Assembly: GCF_011806385.1 (NCBI RefSeq)
Contig: NZ_JAATOX010000013.1
Coordinates: 1-57,131 of the forward strand
Reading direction: 5' to 3'
Source: Phaeobacter sp. HF9A
Lineage (GTDB): Bacteria; Pseudomonadota; Alphaproteobacteria; Rhodobacterales; Rhodobacteraceae
Length of the DNA: 57,131 bases
The notes beneath the pieces were generated by a model that was not told where the DNA came from, searched no databases, and saw only the letters and a program-made list of their open reading frames with translations. Of the stretch, positions 16,363-25,219 are shown piece after piece. Position numbers and translations under genes: made by a program. Each line of letters opens with the position of its first letter. Position 1 is the stretch's first letter.

Positions 16363-17656
16363 TCCTCACACCTCGCTTTGGCGCGCAAGCGATCACGGCG
16401 CACTGGAGGTCCCGGCATTGAGCGAGGATCTCCAGACGGATCTCGTTGTGATCGGGGGCGGCTTTACCGGCTGCTCCGCCGCGCTGGAAGCGGCCACATC
16501 GGGCGCGAATGTTGTCCTGCTGGAGGCCCAGACGATCGGGCACGGCGGCTCGGGGCGCAATGTCGGGCTGGTCAATGCCGGGCTCTGGCTGCCGCCCGAG
16601 GTGATCAAGAAACAGATCGGCGATGGCCCCGGCACCCGCCTGATCAACGCGCTGTCGGTGGCTCCCGATGAGGTCTATCGCCTGATCGAGGCGCATAACA
16701 TCGACTGCGAGGCGACGCGCAACGGGACCCTGCACCTGGCACATGCGCCAAAGGGTGTCGAAGATCTTCAGGAGCGGTTCCGCCAGGGCAATGCCAGCGG
16801 CGCGCCGCTGCAACTCCTGGACCGGGAGGAAACCATCCGACGGACCGGCTCGCAGGCGTTTTTTGGCGCGCTTTTCGATCCGCGCGCCGGGGCGATCCAG
16901 CCGCTGGGCTATTGCCGTGGGCTTGCGCGGGCGGCGCTATCTGCCGGGGCGCGTGTTTTTGAACGCTCCGCGGTTACGAAGATTTCCCATTCTGACGAGG
17001 GCTGGCACGTCCAGAGCAACGGGCGGCGCATTCGCGCGCGGCATCTGTTGCTGGCGACCAACGGCTATATCGGCGCTCTTTCCGGCGCGCCCAAACCTGC
17101 CTTTGTGCCCTTCCATTACTGCCAGTTTGCCACCGCCCCGCTGAGTGATGCGCAACGCGCCCGTATCCTGCCCGGCGGCGAAGGCTGCTGGGACACGGCG
17201 CTGGTGATGAGTTCGCTGCGCATTGATCGCGCGGGGCGCGTTATTGTTGGCGGTGTCGGCAATCTCAACGCGCCGGGGGCTGCGATCCATCGCAACTGGG
17301 CCGCCCGGAAACTGGCGCAAATCTATCCCGAGCTTGCCGGCGTCCCGTTTGAGCACGAGTGGGAAGGCACCATAGCCATGACCTCGGACCACCTGCCCAA
17401 GGTCGTTGAAATCGGGCCGGATGCGCTCAGCGTGTTTGGCTATTCGGGGCGCGGCATCGGCCCCGGCACCGTCTTTGGCAAACGCGCGGCGCGCGCGCTG
17501 CTGTTTGGCGAGGTCGATGCGCTGCCGCTTGATATCGTCCCGGCCTATGCCGAGTCCCTGCGCGCCCCCCGCGCGGCCTACTACGAGTTCGGCGCGACCC
17601 TCACCCACGCTGTCTCCCCCAATCCACTTCGAACCAGTTCGGCCAAACGAGCCTAA
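16352..17656 (+). CDS. FAD-dependent amine oxidase, L-pipecolate oxidase-like
   Basis: This 434-residue DAO-family flavoprotein has the Rossmann motif DLVVIGGGFTGCSAALEA (about 30-47) and the FAD-contact segment GHGGSGRNVGLVN. The DadA/PuuB/AmaA group oxidises secondary or primary amines. Between amaB and hglS the best candidate reaction is pipecolate to piperideine-6-carboxylate, as by P. putida AmaA. The start appears to be TTG at 16352, inside the end of amaB and eight bases after GGGAG (16341-16345). No ATG occurs near the N-terminus, and the FAD motif sits at the usual distance from this TTG. Confidence 0.83.
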   Translation: MTSDPHTSLWRASDHGALEVPALSEDLQTDLVVIGGGFTGCSAALEAATSGANVVLLEAQTIGHGGSGRNVGLVNAGLWLPPEVIKKQIGDGPGTRLINALSVAPDEVYRLIEAHNIDCEATRNGTLHLAHAPKGVEDLQERFRQGNASGAPLQLLDREETIRRTGSQAFFGALFDPRAGAIQPLGYCRGLARAALSAGARVFERSAVTKISHSDEGWHVQSNGRRIRARHLLLATNGYIGALSGAPKPAFVPFHYCQFATAPLSDAQRARILPGGEGCWDTALVMSSLRIDRAGRVIVGGVGNLNAPGAAIHRNWAARKLAQIYPELAGVPFEHEWEGTIAMTSDHLPKVVEIGPDALSVFGYSGRGIGPGTVFGKRAARALLFGEVDALPLDIVPAYAESLRAPRAAYYEFGATLTHAVSPNPLRTSSAKRA

Positions 17657-17665
17657 GGAAGACCC

Positions 17666-19051
17666 ATGTCCGAAAAAATGCATCCCGACGATATTCGCAC
17701 GCTGTTTTCCACCGCGATGTCAGACATGTACCGCGAAGAGGTGCCGCAATACGGCACCTTGATCGACCTGGTGCAGGACGTGAACGCGGCGACGCTGGCC
17801 GCCAATCCAGACCTGCGCCGCCAGCTGGAGGATGCGGGCGAGCTGTCCCGCCTGAGCGTCGAGCGTCACGGCGCCATCCGCGTCGGCACCGCCGAGGAAA
17901 TCAACAATATGCGCCGCATTTTTGCGGTGATGGGCATGTATCCGGTGGGCTACTACGACCTCTCCGTCGCCGGTTTGCCGGTGCATTCCACCGCCTTCCG
18001 CCCGATCGAGGATGCCTCGCTCTCGCGCAACCCGTTTCGGGTGTTCTGCTCGCTGATCCGGCTTGATCTGCTGGAAGATCAAGAGCTTGCCCGCGAGGCC
18101 GAGGTCATCCTGTCCAAACGTCAGATCGTCACCGACCGCGCGTTGGAGCTTTTGGACCTGGCCGAGGCCGAGGGTGGTCTGACCGCCGCATTGGCGCAGG
18201 GATTTGTCACCGAGGCGCTGGAAACCTTCCGCTGGCATTCCGACGCCACGGTGTCGGCTCAGACCTATGCGGCGCTTCTGAAGGCGCATCGTCTGATCGC
18301 CGATGTGGTCTGTTTCCGTGGCCCGCATATCAACCACCTGACCCCGCGCACGCTCGACATCGACGCGGTGCAGAAAGGCATGCCCGAACGCGGCATCACC
18401 CCCAAGGCCATCGTCGAAGGCCCGCCGCAGCGCGCCGCCAGCATCCTGCTGCGCCAGACCTCCTTCAAGGCGCTGGAGGAAGACGTGAGCTTTGACGGCG
18501 TTTCCGGCACCCACACCGCCCGGTTCGGCGAGATCGAACAGCGCGGCGTCGCCCTGAAACCAGCGGGCCGGGCGCTGTATGACGATTGCCTTGCCAAGAC
18601 CCGGGCGCGGGTTTCCGTTGGCCCCAATGGCGAGCGCGCAGAGGAATACATGGCGGCCCTGGCCGAGGAATTTGCCGCCTTTCCTGACGATCTGACCACC
18701 CTGCGGCGCGAGAACCTCGCCTATTTCCGTTTCGGGGCAAAGGGGCAGAATGTACCGGCGGCTGCCTCGATCGAGGATCTGATTGCCTCGGGCGATCTGA
18801 TCGCCGATCCGCAGACCTATGAAGATTTCCTGCCGGTCTCCGCCGCCGGGATCTTTCAGTCAAACCTCGGCTCGGACGAGCAATCCAACTTCGGCCTTTC
18901 CTCCAACCAGGAGATTTTCGAGGCTGCGATCCAGACCAAGGTCTTTGACGAGCAGGCGCTCTATGCCAAGACCGAGGCAGAGAGCCTGAAAGCGGCGCTG
19001 GACATACTGGGGCAGGGGCACCTTGTTGCGGACGTCTTGAAGGTCGCGTGA
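17666..19051 (+). CDS. hglS: 2-oxoadipate dioxygenase/decarboxylase
   Basis: This 461-residue DUF1338 protein (vicinal-oxygen-chelate fold) matches P. putida HglS, an Fe(II) enzyme that converts 2-oxoadipate and O2 to D-2-hydroxyglutarate and CO2. The metal ligands fit well: His68 (VERHGAIRVG), His224 (PHINHLTPRTLD) and Glu289 (RFGEIEQRG), against 70/226/294 in P. putida as I recall. It follows the oxidase gene by nine bases and overlaps the next gene by one base. Its product is the substrate of that next enzyme. Confidence 0.92.
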   Translation: MSEKMHPDDIRTLFSTAMSDMYREEVPQYGTLIDLVQDVNAATLAANPDLRRQLEDAGELSRLSVERHGAIRVGTAEEINNMRRIFAVMGMYPVGYYDLSVAGLPVHSTAFRPIEDASLSRNPFRVFCSLIRLDLLEDQELAREAEVILSKRQIVTDRALELLDLAEAEGGLTAALAQGFVTEALETFRWHSDATVSAQTYAALLKAHRLIADVVCFRGPHINHLTPRTLDIDAVQKGMPERGITPKAIVEGPPQRAASILLRQTSFKALEEDVSFDGVSGTHTARFGEIEQRGVALKPAGRALYDDCLAKTRARVSVGPNGERAEEYMAALAEEFAAFPDDLTTLRRENLAYFRFGAKGQNVPAAASIEDLIASGDLIADPQTYEDFLPVSAAGIFQSNLGSDEQSNFGLSSNQEIFEAAIQTKVFDEQALYAKTEAESLKAALDILGQGHLVADVLKVA

Positions 19052-21948
19052 TGGACGGCGCGGGGGAGGTCTCGCTCGGTCAGGCGTCGATTGCGGCGTT
19101 CCTGGCCGCGCTTGAACGGCAGGGCTATAGGGGCGCGTTTTCCGAAGACGGTGACATGCGCAGCGTCTTCGGCACCGATAATTCGGTCTATGAACTTGTG
19201 CCACGCGCGGTGCTCTTCCCCCGCGAACCCGACGATCTGAACCGTATCATGCGGGCAGCAAGCATTTGCAAACTGCCGCTTGCCGCCCGGGGCGGCGGGA
19301 CCGGAACCAACGGCCAATCGCTGACCGATCAGATCGTGGTCGATTGTTCGCGATACCTGACCCGGATCGAGATGATCGACCCGGAGGCGCGCACGGCGAT
19401 CGTGCAGCCCGGTGTCATTCTGGAGCAGTTGAACACCGCCGCTGCGGCGCATGGGTTGTTCTTTGGGCCGACGGTCTCGACCGCCGCGCAGGCGACACTG
19501 GGCGGCATGGCGGCGACGGATGCCTCCGGTAAGGGCTCGCGCGTCTTTGGTCGTACCTCGGATCATATCCTCGCTATGGATGTGGTGCTCTCGGACGGCA
19601 GCGACTGGCATGCGGCCCCGCTGACTGGTGCGGAGCTGGAACAGGTCTGCGCGCAAGACGGTATCGCAGGCCGGGTGCACCGCAGCCTGCGGGATATTTG
19701 CGCTCAGGAACGCGACGAGATCGCGCGGGTTTTTCCCGATATGAACCGGGGGCTGACCGGCTACAATCTGCGCGACGCGATGACAGCAGACGGCGGCATG
19801 GTGCTCAGCCGGCTGCTGGCCGGGTCCGAGGGCACGCTGGCGCTCACCAAACGGATGAAACTGCGATTGCTGCCCAAGGCGCCGCTGCGGGCGCTGTTGG
19901 TTCTGGCCTATGATGATGCGCTTGCCGCGCTGGCGGATGCCGGTCGCCTGACCCAGGCGGACCCCACGGCGGTGGAATTCATCGACGACAAGATCCTGGG
20001 GCTGGCACAGGACGATGACGTCTGGGCCGATATTGCGCCCATCCTTGATATCTCCGGTGACCGGCCCGTGAAGGGCATGAATTTTGTCGAGGTTCAGGCG
20101 CAGGACCGGGCGGAGCTGGCGGCGGCGATCGCGCGGCTGGAGGCGTTCCAGGCGGATGCCCCCGCATCGGTGATCAGTGCCAATACCGTCGAGGATGCAA
20201 AGGTCATCTCTCAGGTCTGGGCCTTGCGGGCGAAATGCGTCGGGCTCTTGGGTCGTATGGACCCAACCCGCCAGGGCACGCCCTTTGTCGAGGATGCGGC
20301 CGTTCCTGTCGAACATCTGCCGGATTTTGTGGCTGGCTTTCGCGAGATTCTGGATCAGCGCGGATTGGCCTATGGAATGTTTGGCCACGCGGATGTGGGC
20401 TGCATCCATGTGCGCCCCGCCCTGAACATGCGTCAGCCGCAAGATGCCGCGCGGATCAGGGATGTCTCTGACGCGGTCGAAGCGCTGGCCCGCGCCCATG
20501 GTGGGGTGCTCTGGGGCGAACACGGCAAAGGGTTCCGGGGTGAATTTGTGCCGAATGTCTTTGGCGATCGTCTCTATCAGGCGCTTTGCCAGATCAAGGC
20601 GGCCTTTGATCCTGACAACCTGTTGAACCCCGGCAAGATCGCGACCCCCTCGCCGCAAGCGGCGCTGACTGCTCTCGATGCAGTGCCGTTTCGCGGCCCC
20701 CGGGATGCGCAGATCGCGCCACAGGATCTGTCAGACTTCGGCAAGGCGGTGCAATGCAACGGCAATGGGGCCTGCTTCAACCGCACCGTGTCGGATGCCA
20801 TGTGCCCGAGCTATAAGGCGACCAACGACCGCCGCTATGCGCCGAAGGGGCGTGCCGCGCTCCTGCGCGACTGGTTGCGTTTGCGCGACGGTGACGACAG
20901 GGCGGCGCAGACCACGGCGGAAGAGGCGCTTTACAAGAATTTGGCGCTTTGCCTCTCGTGCAAGGCCTGCGCCTCGCGTTGCCCGGTCAAGGTCGATATC
21001 CCGGCGATGAAGTCGAAATTCCTGGCGCAGTATTTCGCCAGCCGCCGCCGTCCGTTGCGCCATCGCCTGCTGTTGATGATGGAACCGCTCGGCGCGCTGA
21101 TGCGCACGGCGCCGGGGCTGTTTAATGTTGGCCTGCGCCTGATGCGACCCCTGAGCGACAGGATCGGCCTTGTCGATCTGCCGCATGTGGCGCCGGCCCG
21201 CAAGCGACGGGCTGTGAACAGGGCAGGCAAATCCGTCCTGCTGGTTGCGGATAATTTCAATGCGACCTTTGATGGTTCCGTCATCGAGGCCGCCGAGATC
21301 GTGCTGGAGGCGCTGGGATACCGCGTGACGCGTCTGTCAGGATTGGCGAGCGGCAAGGCGGAGGCAGTTCTGGGCTTTCGCGACCGGTTCCAGCGCATCG
21401 CCAGACAGCGCTACAACAGCCTGATGCGCCATGCCGCGCGGTATGATGCGCTTGTTGAAATAGAGCCCGCGATTTCTGCCATGGCCGGGGACGACTATGC
21501 CCAATTGGGTCTGCGCTGCGACACGCTCTGGAGCATCGACAGGTTTCTGGCGGAGGAAATTCGCGCAGGGGACATCAGGCTGCCGCGTTTGGCGCGGGCT
21601 GAAGATGCGGTGCTGCTGGCCCATTGCACCGAGCGCACCGCCGATCCCGCAGTTTCCACACGCTGGCAGGCGATCTTTGACGCGCTGGGGCTGCGCCTCG
21701 CTGTTCAGGAAACGGGATGTTGCGGCATGGCGGGGACCTTTGGTCATGAGAAAAGCAATCTCGCGATGTCAAAACAGCTGTTCGAGATGCATTGGGCGGA
21801 TGAGATTGCCGATCCGACCCGAACCCCCTTGGCGACCGGGTTCTCCTGCCGCTCTCAGGTCAAGCGCTTTGCCGGTGCGCGCGCGCTGCATCCGCTGGAG
21901 TATTTGAGCCGCAAAATCGCGCAGCAGGATCATCCGGCCATGAGGTGA
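19051..21948 (+). CDS. D-2-hydroxyglutarate dehydrogenase, FAD and Fe-S (YdiJ type)
   Basis: This 965-residue protein oxidises D-2-hydroxyglutarate to 2-oxoglutarate, passing electrons to the respiratory chain. Domain order is FAD_binding_4 (about 45-260, with ARGGGTGTNGQS), the FAD-linked oxidase C-terminal domain (about 270-530, ending LLNPGKI), and an Fe-S region with CNGNGACFN, MCPSYKATNDRRY and the ferredoxin motif CLSCKACASRCPVK. A CCG-type domain follows (GCCGMAGTFGHEKSN). Length and layout match E. coli YdiJ. ATG 19051 is used; GTG 19048 directly before it is an alternative. It completes the hglS pathway. Confidence 0.9.
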   Translation: MDGAGEVSLGQASIAAFLAALERQGYRGAFSEDGDMRSVFGTDNSVYELVPRAVLFPREPDDLNRIMRAASICKLPLAARGGGTGTNGQSLTDQIVVDCSRYLTRIEMIDPEARTAIVQPGVILEQLNTAAAAHGLFFGPTVSTAAQATLGGMAATDASGKGSRVFGRTSDHILAMDVVLSDGSDWHAAPLTGAELEQVCAQDGIAGRVHRSLRDICAQERDEIARVFPDMNRGLTGYNLRDAMTADGGMVLSRLLAGSEGTLALTKRMKLRLLPKAPLRALLVLAYDDALAALADAGRLTQADPTAVEFIDDKILGLAQDDDVWADIAPILDISGDRPVKGMNFVEVQAQDRAELAAAIARLEAFQADAPASVISANTVEDAKVISQVWALRAKCVGLLGRMDPTRQGTPFVEDAAVPVEHLPDFVAGFREILDQRGLAYGMFGHADVGCIHVRPALNMRQPQDAARIRDVSDAVEALARAHGGVLWGEHGKGFRGEFVPNVFGDRLYQALCQIKAAFDPDNLLNPGKIATPSPQAALTALDAVPFRGPRDAQIAPQDLSDFGKAVQCNGNGACFNRTVSDAMCPSYKATNDRRYAPKGRAALLRDWLRLRDGDDRAAQTTAEEALYKNLALCLSCKACASRCPVKVDIPAMKSKFLAQYFASRRRPLRHRLLLMMEPLGALMRTAPGLFNVGLRLMRPLSDRIGLVDLPHVAPARKRRAVNRAGKSVLLVADNFNATFDGSVIEAAEIVLEALGYRVTRLSGLASGKAEAVLGFRDRFQRIARQRYNSLMRHAARYDALVEIEPAISAMAGDDYAQLGLRCDTLWSIDRFLAEEIRAGDIRLPRLARAEDAVLLAHCTERTADPAVSTRWQAIFDALGLRLAVQETGCCGMAGTFGHEKSNLAMSKQLFEMHWADEIADPTRTPLATGFSCRSQVKRFAGARALHPLEYLSRKIAQQDHPAMR

Positions 21949-22052
21949 CGCCCATCGGGTGGCGCAACTGGCGAGGGGCCCCACTGCGCTGGCATTGCGG
22001 AAGACGAAGGTTTGGGGTAGCCCAATGATGGAAAACCGTCATGGAGACTCTC

Positions 22053-23081
22053 ATGGCTCGTCGCCCCACCACCCAGGATGTCGCCCGAGAGGCCGGTGTC
22101 AGCGTCACAACCGTTGATCGCGCGCTCAATGGCCGGGCAAAGGTGCGCGAGGAAACCATGCGCAAGATCGCGCAGGCAGCGCATAAGCTTGGCTATCACG
22201 CGCGCGGATTGATCGAACGGAACCTTGATGCCGCAGTGCCGGAGATGACCTTTGGCTTCCTGCTCATCAAGAAAAACCAGGAGTTCTACCAGAACTTCGC
22301 GCGCGAGCTTGAACAGGCGGTCGCGGCGCGGTCGGATATCCGGGGGCGGGCCGTTGTGCGCTTTGCCTCCTCCCAGAGCCCTGAGGATTTTGCAAAGGGG
22401 CTGGAAAGCCTCGCGCATTGCGATGCCATCGCTGCGACGGCGGTCAATCATCAGCTGATGGCGCAGGTCGTGAGCGATCTGAAGCAAAGAGGCGTGCCTG
22501 TCTTTTCCCTGCTGAATGATTTTGCCCAGGGCGTGCGCCGGAACTATCTTGGTATGAACAATATGAAAATCGGGCGCGTTGCCGCCTGGATGATCACCAA
22601 GACGGTGCCAATCCCGGGAAAACTGGCAATTTTCGTCGGCGGCAATCGCTGGCACGGGCATGATCTGCGCGAGGTCGGGTTTCGCTCCTTTGTGCGGGAA
22701 AACGCGCCGTCGTTTTCTGTTCTCGATACGCTGGTGAACCTGGAAACCCGGCAGCTGACCTATGAGGCGACGCTGGATCTGCTGGGCAGACATCCTGATC
22801 TAAAGGGGATTTATGTCGCCGGTGGTGGCATGGAGGGCGCGATCGCGGCCCTGCGCGAGGCCCACGCCAGCCCGCGTGTGGCGCTGATCGTCAATGAGGT
22901 CACCAAGGAAAGCAGCGCCGCCCTGGCCGACGGATATGTGTTGATGGCGATTACCACACCGCTCCCCGCCCTCTGTGCGGATCTTGTTGGGCATATGGTG
23001 CGTTCGGTTCAGGAAGGTGATGACGGCATCGCCGGGCAGCATTTCCTCGACCCGCATCTGGTGCTGTCTGAAATGTTGTGA
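22053..23081 (+). CDS. LacI family transcriptional regulator
   Basis: This 342-residue regulator has the LacI helix-turn-helix TTQDVAREAGVSVTTVDRAL (about 6-25) and a periplasmic-binding-protein-like sugar-binding domain from about 65. ATG 22053 follows GGAG at a 6-base spacing and gives the usual short N-terminus; ATG 22041 is the alternative. The neighbours are an inositol importer and iol genes, so it probably senses an inositol or sugar. A perfect palindrome begins one base after its stop codon, in the gap before the next gene. Confidence 0.87.
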   Translation: MARRPTTQDVAREAGVSVTTVDRALNGRAKVREETMRKIAQAAHKLGYHARGLIERNLDAAVPEMTFGFLLIKKNQEFYQNFARELEQAVAARSDIRGRAVVRFASSQSPEDFAKGLESLAHCDAIAATAVNHQLMAQVVSDLKQRGVPVFSLLNDFAQGVRRNYLGMNNMKIGRVAAWMITKTVPIPGKLAIFVGGNRWHGHDLREVGFRSFVRENAPSFSVLDTLVNLETRQLTYEATLDLLGRHPDLKGIYVAGGGMEGAIAALREAHASPRVALIVNEVTKESSAALADGYVLMAITTPLPALCADLVGHMVRSVQEGDDGIAGQHFLDPHLVLSEML

Positions 23082-23097
23082 TGACGTAAATACGTCA
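23082..23097. promoter_or_regulatory. Palindromic operator candidate of the inositol operon
   Basis: TGACGTA-AA-TACGTCA is a perfect palindrome with 7-bp arms, directly after the LacI-type regulator gene and 120 bp before the IolI-like gene. An isolated half-site ACGTCA follows about 18 bp downstream. It is the most symmetric element in the gap and the best candidate for binding of the LacI-type regulator, though the centre is not the CG pair typical of that family. Confidence 0.62.
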
Positions 23098-23216
23098 CCG
23101 TGCATGCGCGGAAAAACGTCATTCTTGGCGAAAACCACGCGGCGATGAATTGACCGTTCCCCTGACATGGCGCAGCGTCCGCCCACACCAAACAGGGTGT
23201 CGGGGAGAGGGTCAGG

Positions 23217-24032
23217 ATGAAAACAGCGTTGAACCAGATGACGGTCCGCCGTCTTGGCTATACCGCGTTTCTGGATCTGGCGCAGGCGCTGGGGTGTGTC
23301 GGCGTCGAGGTGCGCAATGATCTGGGCCGTCCGCTGTTTGACGGGCTGGACGCGGCAGAGGCCGGTGCAATGGCGCGGGACCGGGGCCTGCGCCTGTTGG
23401 GGTTGAGCGAAGTCTACGCCTTCAACTCCTGGTCCGATGAGATCCGCACCAAGGTCGAGGCGCTTTTGTCTGCGGCCAAGGCGTCGGGAGCGGAAACCAT
23501 CAGCCTGATCCCGCGCAATGACGGCACGCAAACCGGCAATGGCGAGCGGCAGGCCAATCTGCGCATCGCGCTCAAGCAAATCCTGCCGATGCTGCAAGCG
23601 GCGGATATGGTCGCCTTGGTAGAGCCGCTGGGATTTGCCCGCTCGTCGCTGCGCTCCAAGGCGGAGCTGGTCGATGTGATCGAGGATCTGGGCGCCGGCG
23701 ATCACTACAAGCTGGTGCATGACACGTTTCATCACAGGCTGGCCGAAGAGGATGCGATGTTCGCCAAGCAGACCGGCATCCTGCATGTGTCCGGTGTTGT
23801 GGATGCGGCGCCGTCCGTGGCGCAGATGGAGGACGAACATCGCGTTCTGGTCAACGCCGATGATCGTCTTGGCAATATCGAGCAGATCAAGGCGCTGCGC
23901 GCGGCGGGCTACGAAGGGGCGATTTCCTTTGAATGCTTCGCCCCCGAGGTTCACGCGATGAGTGAGCCATATGCGGCGCTCAAGCGCTCGTTTGATTTTA
24001 TCGCTTCCGCGCTTCAGCCGAACGCAGGCTGA
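23217..24032 (+). CDS. Sugar phosphate isomerase/epimerase family protein, IolI-like
   Basis: This 271-residue TIM-barrel protein of the xylose isomerase-like/AP endonuclease 2 superfamily resembles Bacillus subtilis IolI (2-keto-myo-inositol isomerase). Shared segments include VALVEPLGF, LVHDTFHHRL (likely metal-binding Asp and His) and DEHRVLVN. It probably interconverts inososes so that other inositol isomers can enter the pathway. It opens the operon that continues with the ABC transporter. Start ATG 23217 is preceded by GGAGAGGGTCAGG. Confidence 0.78.
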   Translation: MKTALNQMTVRRLGYTAFLDLAQALGCVGVEVRNDLGRPLFDGLDAAEAGAMARDRGLRLLGLSEVYAFNSWSDEIRTKVEALLSAAKASGAETISLIPRNDGTQTGNGERQANLRIALKQILPMLQAADMVALVEPLGFARSSLRSKAELVDVIEDLGAGDHYKLVHDTFHHRLAEEDAMFAKQTGILHVSGVVDAAPSVAQMEDEHRVLVNADDRLGNIEQIKALRAAGYEGAISFECFAPEVHAMSEPYAALKRSFDFIASALQPNAG

Positions 24033-24112
24033 GCCAGAGGCGCAACGGCCCCTGAGGAGGGGGTTTCCGGCAGAGGAACGGTGCGCCGGACACCATCAAA
24101 GGGAGGAAAACC

Positions 24113-25057
24113 ATGAAAAAGACCTTGATTGCGGCGGGCCTGGCTTCGCTCATGTCCACCACTGCCATGGCCGAAAACATCGGCGTGTCGATGGCGCTGT
24201 TTGACGACAACTTTCTGACCGTGCTGCGCAACGGGATCCAGGACCTGGCCGACGGCATGGAGGGTGTCGATGTCCAGATCGAGGACGCGCAGAACGACGT
24301 CGCCAAGCAGCTGGACCAGATCAACAACTTCGCGGCCTCGGGTGTCGATGCGATCATCGTGAACCCCGTCGATACCTCGGCAACCGCTGCGATGACCAAG
24401 GCGGCCGCCGATGCGGGTATTCCGCTTGTTTATGTGAACCGCCAGCCGATCAATGTGGATTCGCTGCCGGACAATCAGGCCTTTGTAGCGTCGAACGAAA
24501 TCGAATCCGGCACGCTCGAGAGCTTTGAGGTCTGCAAGATGCTGCGCGCGATGGGCAAATCTGGCGGCGCCAAGGCCTATGTCTTGATGGGCGAGTTGTC
24601 GAACCAGGCGGCCGTGCAGCGCACCAAGGATGTCGAGGACATCCTCGGCACCGACATGTGCAGCTTTATCGAGGTGGTCGATCAGCAGACCGCCAATTGG
24701 TCGCGCGACGAAGCACAGGATCTGATGACCAACTGGCTGTCCACCGGCGAAGCCTTTGACGCGGTGATCGCCAACAACGACGAAATGGCGATCGGTGCCA
24801 TTCAGGCAATGAAGGCGCAGGGGCTGGATATGGCGGATATCGTTGTCGGCGGTGTCGATGCCACCCAGGACGCGCTAGCCGCGATGGAAGCGGGCGATCT
24901 GGATGTGACCGTGTTCCAGAACGCCGCAGGGCAGGGCGCCGGCGCGCTGGATGCGGCGCTGAAACTGGCCCGGGGCGAGGACGTGGAGCAGAAGGTCTAC
25001 ATCCCCTTCGAGCTGGTCACCCCCGCGACGCTCGACATGTATATGTCGAAAAACTGA
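24113..25057 (+). CDS. ibpA: Periplasmic sugar-binding protein, probable inositol-binding protein
   Basis: This 314-residue RbsB-type solute-binding protein (Peripla_BP_4) has a signal peptide at 1-21 (MKKTLIAAGL start, cleavage after AMA). The mature protein begins ENIGVSMALFDDNF, and the ligand-domain segments VDAIIVNPVD, NDEMAIGA and GGVDATQDAL are typical. It captures the substrate of the downstream permease and ATPase. Its place among iol genes points to myo-inositol, but the ligand is inferred. A strong Shine-Dalgarno, GGGAGG, lies before ATG 24113. Confidence 0.88.
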   Translation: MKKTLIAAGLASLMSTTAMAENIGVSMALFDDNFLTVLRNGIQDLADGMEGVDVQIEDAQNDVAKQLDQINNFAASGVDAIIVNPVDTSATAAMTKAAADAGIPLVYVNRQPINVDSLPDNQAFVASNEIESGTLESFEVCKMLRAMGKSGGAKAYVLMGELSNQAAVQRTKDVEDILGTDMCSFIEVVDQQTANWSRDEAQDLMTNWLSTGEAFDAVIANNDEMAIGAIQAMKAQGLDMADIVVGGVDATQDALAAMEAGDLDVTVFQNAAGQGAGALDAALKLARGEDVEQKVYIPFELVTPATLDMYMSKN

Positions 25058-25074
25058 GGTCGATAAAAACGCAT

Positions 25075-25098
25075 GGGCGGTGCCTTTGGGCGCCGCTC
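25075..25098 (+). other. Intercistronic hairpin between binding protein and permease genes
   Basis: GGGCGGTGCC (25075-25084) pairs with GGCGCCGCTC (25089-25098) around a TTTG loop, giving a 10-bp stem with two G-T pairs and no following T run. It lies 17 bases after the binding-protein stop in a 162-bp gap. Such stems often protect the 3' end of the binding-protein mRNA and lower expression of the permease. Confidence 0.6.
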
Positions 25099-25219
25099 CG
25101 CCTGGTTCCGGCGCGAGGGCAGGGACCAGGCAGGCAAACGCGACATTGGTCTAACGGGCGGACGCGGCGCCGTTCGGTTTGATCACAAAGACAAGGTCGC
25201 GAAAAAGGGAGAAGACAGG

